Assembly (NCBI GenBank): GCA_020746105.1
Contig: CM036618.1
Coordinates: 46,220,514-46,284,513 of the forward strand
Direction of reading: 5' to 3'
Origin: Trogon surrucura
Taxonomy: Eukaryota; Chordata; Aves; Trogoniformes; Trogonidae
Length of the DNA: 64,000 bases
Position numbers and translations under genes: made by a program
The notes under the pieces: model-generated
Told to the model about the DNA's origin: nothing
Databases searched by the model: none
Seen by the model: only the letters and a program-made list of their open reading frames with translations
In this document: positions 24,901-36,184 of the stretch, piece after piece
Layout of the letters: every line of letters starts with the position of its first letter
Numbering within the stretch: position 1 is the stretch's first letter

Positions 24901-25970
24901 AGGCTAATTACCTTACCAGATTGTCAAGAGATGGGCAGATTACCTTTTCAGCCTAATTCTTTTTGATAAGTTTGACCCTCCTTTCTCTTTTCTAACATAT
25001 ATCTGCATGTGGGGGTTTTCTTCTTAGTTTGCTCATAATTACTCCTCTGGGTCTCACTATCGTTCTTTTCAGCCTTTAAAGTGGCCTGGGACACAATAGA
25101 GTATGCTAAGATTGACTTCTCATATAAGACTGTAGAAAGAATTCCTTAAAACTTTCAAGGCAGAAAAATCAACATGATCTAAACCAAACTTTAATGAAGT
25201 TTAAGGTGTTTAGAGAATAGAATGCAAATCATCTGATCCTTTCCAGACACAGAAGTACATTAAAATCCCTGATTGCGTCCAAGAAGCTGCTGGAAACCTC
25301 AGTTCAGAACCTGAACACGCACATACACCCTCACGTACCCTTTAGAAGATACAAACGTAGCTTAAGCAGTATCTTAGGGAATGTTATCATTTTTTTTCAG
25401 TGTATGCTACAACCATACTTTCCTTTGGTGGTATAATAGCAAACAATTAAACTACTTAAGAAACAGACTTCTGTGTTGCTGGGAGAAGGCTGTGCTATAT
25501 ATCTGTGAAAGTTTTCAAGATGTGACAGAACACAGCCCTGAGCAATGTGGTCTGTTCTTGGAACTGATTCTGCTGTGAGCAAGAGGTGGGACTATAGATC
25601 TCATGAGGTACCTTCCAGCTGGAATTATCTTGGGAGTTAACATCCACTGTGCTTCTTTGCTTCTGATTACATCAATTTTTTTCTAAACTTCTAAATACTT
25701 CTCCATTATTATGAAAAAAACCCCTAAATTTGCATATATTTTTAGATCTTCTTCCATTGTCACAAAGAGGTAACACAGAGTTATTTCACCTTCATTTAAA
25801 ACACTCTAGAGCACAGAGTTTGCCAAAGCCCCACACGTGGAGAAGCTGGACTCTCCTACTGTGTACTACTCCTAATCCAATCAGTATGCCAAACCACTAG
25901 CACTCATTTTCTCCATAAAGTTTCTTTCTACTCCCTTCAAAGACTCTACCTCATTTCCTTCCCCCCACAG
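21971..25970. other. Unique sequence, no gene supported
   Basis: ORFs at 22074-22370 (plus) and 23382-23585 (plus) are open for 98 and 67 codons but match nothing I recognise, and the first is also open on the other strand. A small tandem repeat at 24852-24889 is listed separately. Confidence 0.4.
24852..24889. repeat. Two-copy tandem repeat, 19 bp
   Basis: The units 24852-24870 and 24871-24889 both read catctcac(a/g)tcatctttg(a/g), matching at 17 of 19 bases. The second copy contains ACGTCA, a cAMP-response-like half site, possibly by chance. Confidence 0.8.
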
Positions 25971-26039
25971 CTGCAAGTTACTAAATCCGTGCATCCAAAC
26001 TCAGCGTTCCTTGGTGAAGCTCTACTGTCTCAGTCAGAG

Positions 26040-29000
26040 GTGGGCATCCCTTCTGGATTACTGCAGTTTGTGGCTGCGGGCAAAACCAGGAGAGGGGAAA
26101 AAAACCCCTGCAGCCCAAGGCAGCAAGTTACCACTGATCACCTGTCTGGAAGATACTATCACTGTTGTATGAGACCTGACCTGTCTTACACCACAGCTCA
26201 GAAAACACAGAGAGGTTTTGAGAACTTTTAATTTATATTAATTTTTTTCATCCATGACTGTAATCCTTGTTAAATATCTTCTTCTGCATTCGTGATGGAG
26301 TTTATTTATATATTCTATTTCCTAATAGCAATAAAAGACTCCAGAAGAGTATGCTTTTGAAGGCAAAATGTTTTTTGCAATTGTATTTTTCAAGAGTTGG
26401 TAGTCACTTGACCTTCAGCTTTGTGTCCTATAATCCCACCCAAAGCTCTATCTAATTGCCATAACACAATCATTGATGGCTCAGTTAGATGATATGTTAG
26501 AGGGTGACTATACCATAACGAGAGATACTGCTTGCAGCAGCATTATTTTCTCGAACTGAGGTGGTCTAGTTTTACGGACCAACGTGTATATGCACATGTT
26601 GGTGCAGTGAGTCCTGAAACTGGTGTATTGCTCTGCCAGGCTGCACGAACTGAAACAGAAACCCACCTATTGTCGGATTGTTTCAAAGGAATTTGAGATA
26701 AGTGGAAAGCTGCTGCTAAAGATGTTCATTTTGTTCTGCCCTTTGTAAATTTTTTGTGATGTTATTCTTGTTCAAATACCCTCCCCAAGCTATAGCTAAT
26801 GGAGAAATAAAAGGAACTTTCCCTGGCTTTTTGATTGGTCTTCCTGGTTTTCATTCATGGATGTCTTTATGATTCTCCTGTATTCATTCTTCAAGGTTGT
26901 CTCTGCAATTATGACACATTATTGAGGCAATTCAAAATAATATATAGACTTTTTAGCATTTCTTCTCTGCTGATGGCTTCCTTGTCCTTTCCGTCTTTTT
27001 TTTTTTTTTTTTCCTGATGATGAAACACAGTTAAAAGCAGGCTGTGCTTTTTCAGTTTTGTCCATGTTCTCTGACTTAGCATCTCAGTGTCATTCTGGAT
27101 TTAGTGAAGTGTAAGTTGCAAGGCTGTTTATGAATATTTCTTTTTACAGTACACAAAAAGGAACAAATATCAAACCAGCAAAAGTATAGGCTAAGGTACA
27201 GAAGAAGGCTGCGTTTCTTTTTTTTCTTCCTATTCTTATGAAACAGAAGGAATCAGCTCAGCTGGGCATCACTCATCACAAGACTGGTTTGATTTCTGCA
27301 GGTGGTAGAGGTAAAAGGCTTAGCTATGCAGAGCTTGGGCATTCAGAGTAAGAAATTGGTTAGAAGTTCTTTCACTTCATCAAGTTCTAATGGAGAATGA
27401 GCAAAATGTTACCTGACGTATTTGGTATCTGATTCTTTCTGTCATTCTTTTACAACCTAGAGTATTATCAGATAATAGAAAAACACTGACCAAAGGCTCT
27501 CACTGCCCTCACTGCTCATAGGTGGATCTGGACAATAATTTTAAGGGACTATTAAATCTCTTCTCTAGAAGAGCAGGAAACTTGACTTATAAATAAGATC
27601 AAGAGAGGCAGAATCAAAATAGCTCATTAAAGGTGAATATTTCTAAGTCCCATGAGTCACAATCTTACAGTTCTGAATTTCTAATAAATATATATAATGT
27701 TTTCTGAAAATAATAGAATGGGAGACATGGTTAAGCAAAACCAGTAAAATTGTTAACCATCAGTCTCAGAAGATGAAAAGTAAGAATCATCTGTGGTCTG
27801 GAAACATAAGAGGAATGAAACAGATTTTCTAACCATTATCTTTTCAAACATCTTAATGAAATATAAAGAAACATGCAAGGAATTCTGCAACAAATAAAAA
27901 AATGCAATGGGAAAATATATAAAAGATATAATTTCTCCAATAAACAGCACATCAGTAAATGAGGATTAAGTAAAATGCCTTGTAACTTTATGAGTACCAT
28001 TTAATATCCAGTTTCAATTCGTATGCTACAAATCATCTGATTTTCTTTTAAATGAAACATGATTAACCATTACCTAATATTCAGGTTGAGTCCTTGAAAC
28101 ATCTCTTCTCTTAAATGGAAATAATGAAACAGAAGACTAAGACTAATAGGAGACAAGTGTTTGTGAACCTTTTTAGAAATATCTATGTTAAAAATAAATC
28201 TTTCTAATACCTGGTTGCCTTATAAAAAGAGGATGTGGACAACTATTGAAAACTGTGTAGTCATTGATAAGCACCATAATTGTTTAGAAGAGTGAAAGCT
28301 TCAAATCTATTTTATTATTCATCTCTCTCTTATTAGGCCCAGGCTTCTGAGGTGGAAGTGCAACAACTTAGGATGACACTCATCACCTTTAGAATGAAAA
28401 CCAGGGCTTTTGGCCCTTTCTCTTTATATTGGCTCCCGGGAAACCTTCAGAGCTGTCTGTAACTCAGACCTTAGCATTATAAGATGGAGTAGATAGTCCA
28501 TTAGTTATGTGTTATAATAGCGAGAGTCGCTTAAGCCCATAGTTCCTTGTTGACCTTCAAAAGCTTTGTAGAAAAATGTGAAAGACAGAGAGGGACCTGA
28601 ACATTGTATTTGGTATAGATTCTTTCACTGCCTTATCCTATCTTTCCTTATAAAGAATTTGTTGTTGTCCAGCCAACAATATTTTTAACAAGGATCTGGC
28701 AAGGACATGCTTGAACTCTTTTCACTTAGAGTCATATTCCATAAAATGTCAACTTAAAAATGTAATGACTCATATGTCCATTTTGTTGTAATATTTATTT
28801 TCAGAATATCTTTGTAATTTTCCAGTATGCCTTCATAACATGTACATTATACTCTAACTGCTTATTTAGTAGTCAAAGGAAACTGTATTCTGTTTCTAAA
28901 CACAACATCTGTACACTGTCTGTATTTCATTGCAATGCTTCAAGTCTGTTCTAATATATTATTAGAAGTTGAAAAGAAATGGATCAAGATTTAGCAAACA

Positions 29001-29617
29001 TTTTAAAATTGGTAATGCAGCATGTTTTATGTATCACTGATCAAACGGTTTGTCCTTATGGAAAGATAAAAAGAAACATATCAATGAATCCCTGTATACA
29101 AGCATTCAATCTACTTCATTTTCTGTTTTCAACCCTTACTGGTTTTGTCTCATAGAAGATAGAGTTAACGGTAGTTGAGTCTGATGGATATCTCAGCTGG
29201 AGAACAACTGATTTTCCTTTTCTAATCTGTCTCTCACCTGTTATGTTTTTTATGTGACTTCTTTCCTCATAAAACATTGAAATAACATGTTAGGATAGAT
29301 CTCCTTAATGTTGTTGGGTTTTCACTTTTCAGGACATTCTGAGATGTTATCCAGCATGACTAGCATATTAAATTCTTAATTTATGCTTAGAACTCCACTT
29401 AATGTAACTAGGAGTTGCATTCTAAGCACAAGAGAGGAAATAAAGCATTACACTGCAACACCAGCTTTCTAAATGAGATGAACATTGGCAGATAGGAAGT
29501 AAAATATTAAGCTACAGGGAAAACTTTCGCTATTTGTGGTGTGCATTTTCCTTATTTGTTTAGTAAAACAGTCTTTTAAGTTTTAGTTACTTGCTTCTCA
29601 GATGCCCTCTCCAAAGA
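26040..29617. other. Unique AT-rich sequence, no gene supported
   Basis: A T run lies at about 26998-27012. A short Cys-His-Cys-like reading frame near 26630-26690 is discussed under findings. Nothing else is recognised. Confidence 0.4.
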
Positions 29618-29795
29618 CCCATCCAACCTGACCTTGAACACTTCTAAGTATGTGGCATCCACAGCTTTTTTGGACAACCTGTTCCAGTGCCTCACCACCC
29701 TCACAATAAAAACTTTTTTCCTTGTGTCCAATCTGAACATGCCCTCTTTCAGTTTAAAATCATTCCCCCATATCCTGTGACTACAGGCTTTGGTA
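29618..29795 (-). mobile_element. CR1 LINE fragment (ORF2 C-terminus)
   Basis: The phrases catccaacctgaccttgaac, ggacaacctgttccagtgc and ctcaccaccctcac are the reverse complement of the conserved CR1 C-terminal coding sequence. The 3' tail is missing on the left and the element stops at about 29795, next to an A/G-rich run. It belongs to a different, older subfamily than the neighbouring copies. Confidence 0.82.
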
Positions 29796-29988
29796 AAAAA
29801 AAGAAGAAAAAGAAGGAAAAGGAAAGCAGGAAAATCTAACTCCTGCCTTTTACTGACAGGGCAGCTTGGCCTCAGGAAACACGGATCTGAAGATCTGAAT
29901 TCTCCTCATGCTGGCGTGGGTTGCACTACGATCTGCACTCTCTTATAACCACTTCACACCTAGACTTTTTTACTGTTTGAAAGTTGTG

Positions 29989-29999
29989 AAGACTCTTGA
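29989..29999. repeat. Candidate target-site duplication, left copy (first CR1)
   Basis: AAGACTCTTGA directly abuts the tail of the minus-strand CR1. It matches AAGAGTCTTGA at 30803-30813 at 10 of 11 positions. Confidence 0.55.
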
Positions 30000-30802
30000 G
30001 AGAATCACAAAATCACAGAATCATAGAATGTTAAGGGTTGGAAGGAACCGCGAAAGATCACCTAGTCCAGTCCCTCTGCTAGAGCAGGATCACCTACAGT
30101 AGATCGCACAGGAATGCATCCAGGCGGGTTTTGAATGTCTCCAGAGAAGGAGACTCCACAACCTCCCCGGGCAGCCTGTGCCAGTGCTCTGTCACCCTCA
30201 CAGGGAAAAAGTTTTTTCCTCATGTTTTCACGGAACCTCTTATGTTCCAGCTTACACCTGTTTCCCTTTATCCCATCAATGGACATCACTGAAAAGAGCC
30301 TGGCTCCGTCCTCCTGACACTCCCCCTTGACATATTTATAAACATTAATGAGGTCACCTCTCAGCCTCCTTTTCTCCAAGCTAAAGAGACCCAGCTCCTT
30401 CAGCCTTTCCTCATAAGGGAGATGTTCCACCTTCTTAATCATCTTTGTGGCTCTGCACTGGACTCTCTCAAGCAGTTCCCTGTCCTTCTTGAACTGAGGG
30501 GCTCAGAACTGGACACAATATTCCAGATGCAGCCTCACCAGGGCAGAGTAGACGGGGAGGAGAACCTCTCTCAACCTATTAGCCACCCTCCTTCTAATAC
30601 ATCCCAGGATGCTATTGACCTTCTTGGTCATGAGGGCACATTGCTGGCTCATGGTCATCCTGCTGTCCACCAGGACCCCCAGGTCCCTTTCCTCTACACT
30701 GCTCTCCAACAGGTCGCTCCCCAACCTATACCAGTATATGAGGCTGTTTTTTCCCAGATGCAAGACTCCACACTTGCCCTTGCTGTATTTCAACCAGAGT
30801 TA
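30000..30802 (-). mobile_element. CR1 LINE, 5'-truncated copy
   Basis: The left edge is the reverse complement of the tail (gagaatcacaaaatcacag). The rest gives ORF2 C-terminal coding on the minus strand from about 30793 ([12 protein letters not shown]) through [16 protein letters not shown], then LEYCVQF. A frame break lies between about 30503 and 30442, after which [18 protein letters not shown] and [17 protein letters not shown] follow. It is of the same subfamily as the plus-strand copy immediately to the right, at roughly 80% protein identity by eye over the shared region. It is dead by truncation and frameshift. Confidence 0.95.
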
Positions 30803-30813
30803 AAGAGTCTTGA
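30803..30813. repeat. Candidate target-site duplication, right copy (first CR1)
   Basis: AAGAGTCTTGA lies at the 5' truncation point of the minus-strand CR1 and pairs with 29989-29999 with one mismatch. Confidence 0.55.
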
Positions 30814-30818
30814 CTTTT

Positions 30819-30829
30819 ATAATAGAGAT
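30819..30829. repeat. Target-site duplication, left copy (second CR1)
   Basis: ATAATAGAGAT at the 5' edge of the plus-strand CR1 is repeated exactly at 32290-32300, directly after its tail. An 11-of-11 match at both exact element edges is unlikely by chance. Confidence 0.8.
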
Positions 30830-32199
30830 CATCATCGTGGGTAACAGGTGAGGTGCCTGAAGACTGGAGGAAAGCGAATGTCACTCCAGTCTATAAGAAG
30901 GGCAGGAAGGATGACCCGAGTAACTACAGACCGGTCAGCCTCACCTCCATCCCTGGAAAGGTGATGGAACATCTTATCCTTGACACTGTCTCTAGGCATA
31001 TCAAGGATAAGAAGGTTATTAGGGGCAGTCAGCATGGCTTTGCCAAGGGGAAGTCATGTTTGACCAACCTGATAGCCTTTTACGAAGACATAACCAGGTG
31101 GATGGATGGTGGCCATGCAGTGGACGTGGTCTACCTGGACATCAGCAAGGCCTTTGACACCGTCTCCCACAGCATCCTCATAGGTAAACTGAGGAAGTGT
31201 GGTCTGGATGACCAAGTAGTGAGGTGGGTCGAGAACTGGTTGAAGGGAAGAAGCCAGAGGGTTGTGGTCAATGGGGCCGAGTCTGGCTGGATGCCTGTGT
31301 CTAGTGGGGTCCCTCAGGGGTCAGTGCTTGGGCCGGTGCTGTTTAATATATTCATCAATGATCTGGATGAGGGATTAGAGAATGTTGTCAGCAAGTTTGC
31401 TGATGATACGAAGTTGGGGGGAGTGGTTGACACACCAGAAGGCTGTGCAGCCATTCAGAGAGACCTGGACAGGCTGGAGGGCTGGGCGGGGAGAAATCTT
31501 ATGAAGTTTAACAAGGGCAAGTGTAGAGTTTTGCACTTGGGAAAAAATAACCCCATGTGCCAATATAGGTTGGGGACTGCCCTGCTGGAGAGCAGTGCAG
31601 GGGAAAGGGACCTGGGGGTTCTAGTGGACAGCAGGATGACCATGAGCCAGCAGTGTGCCCTCGTGGCCAAGAAGGCCAATGGCATCCTGGGGTGTATTAG
31701 AAGGGGAGTAGCAAGTAGGTCAAGAGAGGTCCTCCTGCCCCTCTACTCTGCCCTGGTGAGGCCGCATCTGGAATATTGTGTCCAGTTCTGGGCCCCTCAG
31801 TTCAAGAAGGACAGGGAGCTGCTTGAGAGAGTCCAGCGTAGAGCCACAAAGATGGTGAAGGGAGTGGAGCATCTCCCTTATGAGGAAAGGCTGAAGGAGC
31901 TGGATCTCTTTAGCTTGGAGAAGAGGAGGCTGAGGGGTGACCTCATCAATGTTTATAAATATGTCAAGGGGGAATGTCAGGAGGATGGAGCCAGGCTCTT
32001 TTCAGCGGCGTCCACTGACAGGACAAGGGGCAATGGGTGGAAGCTGGAACACAGGAGGTTCCAGAAAAATATGAGGAAAAACTTTTTCACTGTGAGGGTG
32101 ACTGAGCACTGGAACAGGCTGCCTAGGGAGGTTGTGGAATCTCCATCTCTTGAGACATTCAAAACCCGCCTGGACGCGTTCCTGTGCGCTCTAGTGTAG
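30826..32199 (+). pseudogene. CR1 ORF2 reverse transcriptase, 5'-truncated but open
   Basis: Product: the reverse transcriptase part of CR1 ORF2, which in complete elements copies element RNA into a nicked chromosome. Counting from the in-frame GTG at 30853 (448 codons), landmarks are: [16 protein letters not shown] at about 24-39, [15 protein letters not shown] at 59-73, motif A LDISKAFD at 95-102, motif [12 protein letters not shown] at 151-161, motif C FADD at 182-185, [43 protein letters not shown] and a terminal [10 protein letters not shown] block. All catalytic aspartates of motifs A and C are present. The frame stays open upstream to 30826, the truncation point. The N-terminal endonuclease, ORF1 and 5' UTR are absent, so the copy cannot move by itself. 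Confidence 0.95.
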
Positions 32200-32289
32200 G
32201 TGATCCTGCTCTGGCAGGGGGGTTGGACTAGATGATCTTTGAGGTCCCTTCCAACCTTTAACATTCTGTGATTCTGTGATTCTGTGATC
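30830..32289 (+). mobile_element. CR1 LINE, youngest copy in the window
   Basis: It contains the open ORF2 part plus a short 3' UTR (gatcctgctctggcag, ggttggactagatgat, cccttccaacc). It ends with three or more attctgtg-type tail units. It is bounded by an exact 11-base direct repeat. It lies 5'-to-5' with the CR1 at 30000-30802, only 27 bases away. Confidence 0.97.
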
Positions 32290-32300
32290 ATAATAGAGAT
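32290..32300. repeat. Target-site duplication, right copy (second CR1)
   Basis: ATAATAGAGAT follows the CR1 tail and is identical to 30819-30829. Confidence 0.8.
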
Positions 32301-35300
32301 TATACATAGTACCTATACTTAGTGATAATGGAGGGTAGTGGGTTTTTTGCTTTTTTCTGTATACTGCGCAAGATTGATGTCATACAGGGGTAAATCGTAA
32401 TAAACAAAGGGATCTGTAATGGAAAGCAGGGGTCTAAGTGAGATTTTTAAAAGGCAGGAAATCCTGAACTACAGTTCCTGGTCTACATACTTTTTCTCTG
32501 TTCCTCTGATCAAGTAAATTTGCATTCATCAAACTTAGGACACAGATTTCCAGAAACTTGCTCATTTTGGAAAAGCAAGGAAATCAACTTAGAATTGGAA
32601 TAGTCTTCCAGCAAATGTGAATAGTCAGCAAAATAGATGCCATGAATCAGATTTCTGTTTGCCATTGCTGCTGTATAAATATGTTGTTCTGAAAATTAAT
32701 TCCCTAGCAAAATGTTGATTAAGGGTATGTATCATCCCATATTTGTTCCCTCTTCACTCAGGTATTCTGACTGGAAGATAAACCTGATAAGCAGATGCTG
32801 TAGCAGCTTTTGTTTGTCAAACAGAGTTTGATCAACCTGACCTAGTAAGGTACAACAATCAGTTATGTTTTCATAGACATGTATGTAAGCAGTTTGCATG
32901 GAAGTATGTAAGTAGACAGGTATGTTTTGCTCTCATATCCTTAATCTAGCAGATGAAAGATACAGAAACACACTGTTAAAAGAAGACAGGATGGTCAGAC
33001 TATAAGGCACTAGGAAATTGCAAAGTGATAGCAACAGAACCAGGGATTGTTACTTCTCAAATTTTACTCGACAGTGACAGTAACAAATGAAAGTCTATAC
33101 TATAAGAAGCTGATGTCAGAGACTTCATCAGATATATAAATAAATAGGAAAAGCAAAAGCTTTTTTAACTTAAATATTGCTCTAAGCATATCCAGAATGG
33201 CAACAGTGGTCACAAGCAACAAGGGAGTCAGAAGATCCATTTATGACAACAGCCCCATATCCCAGAAGGAAAAGAATGAATGAACATAAATTCAACTGTA
33301 TTTTTTGGTAAGGTCTCAGAAAGGAGAGAGCCAGCAAATCTGGGCTGGTCTTGCCTTCAGGATGTATCAAAAGCAGAAAAAACCACTAGTATCCAACTCC
33401 ATTTTCCGTGTTTATGAGGGTATTAGTAGGTCTACATAATGACACTAGGCACTGCAGGTGCTACTTGAAATCCACTTTTAGCTTAGTTATTATGGTATTT
33501 CAAAGCATCTGTAAGTCTGTGTTATGCTGCTATTGATTCTTAATTCTTAAGATTATTTAGGAAAGGAGGATGTGAGGAAGTGAGCCTGTAAGATACTCTT
33601 TCTAAGGCAATTAGGGCTGGCTGTTTCCCTGTGTAGAAGCTGCTGTTTCGGAGAATATCGATCAGCTCGAACCAGATAAAGCAGAGCTGACAACTAAATA
33701 ATATATATGGATTTAATATATATGAAAACATATAGTCACAGTATGTGGACTAGTTAGAACCCAAAAGCAACTATTGAGTTTCTGCAGAAACTTGAATCTT
33801 CATTCAGCTGCAGATCCTCACTTCTGTAACTAATATCCTGTAATAGTTTACAGCACGGTTTACAGCTGCATTTTCAATGCAATGCTAGGTACTCACACTT
33901 ACTCTTGATTTGTTTGACTGAAATGTGTATAACTACGAGCATGTATGTTAAATGTCAGGCCATAATTTTCTTCCTCAGTCTTTATTTGTATCATCAACAA
34001 TTAGTATTTCTTTACATAATTCACAACCATTTTATAAACCTTAGAAAAATGTTGACAAACCACTAAAAAGATTAAAGTCCCTACAAATTTCAACCCTGCA
34101 TCAATCACAAGTGTGAAATTTGTACAATTTGTGAAAGTTTATAAAGGTATAAACATTTCTGAAATTAATATACATGTACAACTACATATAAAACAAAGGC
34201 TCAATTTTTAATAATAGGCTTGTTCTTTCCCCAAATTCTTTGCTCACTGGTGACTCACCTAACATCTTTGCAAAACTGCCCCCCAGTGTGTGTTTAAAAT
34301 CAGTGACTACAATAACCAAGAATTAAATTAGTGTAGGAAAAAGTGTATCTTCTAATTATGCAGGAAAATAATTATAATGAAATCTGAATATTTTTTCTAC
34401 TTTTCAGACGTCTGTTAACTCAACAATGCTGGCATATTTTGAAAAAGAAAAACAAACACTTACTCTGATTTAACAGTGTAATTTTGTTGACTACCAAAGA
34501 GCTACTTCTGATTTATACCACAGAGATCAAAATCAGACTCAGTTCCTCTATAGTATTCTTCCTAAAATATCCTGTATGGATGAAAATCTAAGAAGCAAGA
34601 CTATGAGGATTTATTCACACATATTTGGCAGCCTTTTCATATTTATTGGTCTAGCAGATATTATTTGAATTTAGTGCCTTTTTGCTAAAGAGTCAAATAA
34701 GTTATTTGCTGTTTGAATAAGTATCTGATAGCAGATCAGACAAAGATACGGCGTGAGGTATGTGTTTGCAGATGCAATAAAATGACTAAAAGACCAATTT
34801 ATCCCTCATGTAACATCACTGAAGTCAATGAATTTTATCTTTACGTTGAAAATCCAATTTCACACTTAAATAGATTATTTATATCAGAATTGTTTGGGTT
34901 TTGTTTAGTAGTAGCTCTTGTAAGAGTACCCTGTAGGATGAGACCAATTAGATATTCACTCGTAACTTTTACACATGCAATACACGGTCTGATTTTTCCA
35001 AATATATCACCCCAGCTCATGTCAAGGAAATTCCAATGTACTTGCACAGCACATATAATTAGCGATCATTACTCCAATTATTGAACATTATGGATTTAGA
35101 CAAGATATGACACTTGAGCTAGAGAGAATTCAGCGAAATCAAAAAGCTGCACTGATGTCAGGAACTGCGAGGAAATGTAGTTCTGAAAACGCAGAACCCT
35201 AGGATCACCAAAACAAAGTGGGACAAAATTGGACTAGATTTTCTAAAGGCTAAAGGAAAAACTGAGCAAAGAGCAGTGAGCTGTTCCATAATATAAAACA

Positions 35301-35958
35301 GCGAGTGGGATCAGGCTGGTTGCTGCACATCGGTCAGCAAGATTTAGCAAACAAGAATGTGCCAGTAGGCAGAAAGAGTACATCTTAGTGATACAACAAT
35401 CCCAGAGGTACATTAATGAGCCAAAAGCAAGTGGGGAAATGGGTACAGAAAGAAAGTAGTCAGTCTTTCCATCTTCTGCACTTGGGCTCCAAGCGATGGC
35501 AGAAGCTACGAGCAGCCACAGGTCAGTGTTCCTGTCTCCAAATTCTCAATCTCCAACACTCCTGTCAACAAATTCTTTGGCTTCTTTCTTCATTAAATAT
35601 GGCAAAATGATTTCCTGGAGAAGCTGAGCCTTCATGATTTTGAAGAATTCAGAGAATAAACTTAGGTTCATCCTGCTTTGCAGTGCTTGGAAGGTCACCA
35701 CTTACTAAATAAGAAGCTATGTTACCACATATGCTATTCAGTGGTTTGTATTTATCTAATTTCCAATACAGCATCAGAGCTTTTCCACCTGGAAAAAGCT
35801 TCAGATTTAGATTTTAGGGTTGTAGAAGACAATCATCCAAACCCTAGCAAGAGTCCCTTTATAGTCAATGGAGAGAAAGAGGAACCTCCAGGTGGTAATT
35901 CATTCCACAATATGATTTATCAAAACTTTTTAAAATCATGTTAATCATAAACAAAGGT
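32301..35958. other. Unique AT-rich sequence, no gene supported
   Basis: No repeat family or exon is recognised. A small repeated phrase, taatatatatg, occurs twice near 33697-33724. ORFs are short and unconvincing. Confidence 0.45.
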
Positions 35959-36184
35959 AATAGGAAGAAATACTTTTCTGTGAGGGTGGCGATGCACTGG
36001 AACACGTTGCCCAGAGAAGTTCTGGACGCCCTGTCCCTGGAAGTGTTCAAGGCCAGGCTGGGTGGGGCTTTGAGCAACCTGATCTAGAGGAAAATGTCCC
36101 TGCCCATGGCAGGAAGGTTGGAACAAGATCATCTTTAAGATCCCTTCCAACCCAAACCATTCTATGACTCTAGGATTCTATGAT
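35959..36184 (+). mobile_element. CR1 LINE 3' fragment
   Basis: From aataggaagaaatactttt the plus strand encodes the CR1 C-terminus (degraded FSVRVAMHWNxLPREVLDALSLEVFKARL). It continues into ctgcccatggcaggaaggttgg and ends with attctatg-type tail units at about 36184. It is strongly 5'-truncated and belongs to the same tail class as the copy at 18.6 kb. Confidence 0.93.

Noticed and set aside
30422..30844. 140-codon plus-strand ORF in the first CR1 of the pair
   Set aside because: Antisense of CR1 coding sequence; shows no features of its own.
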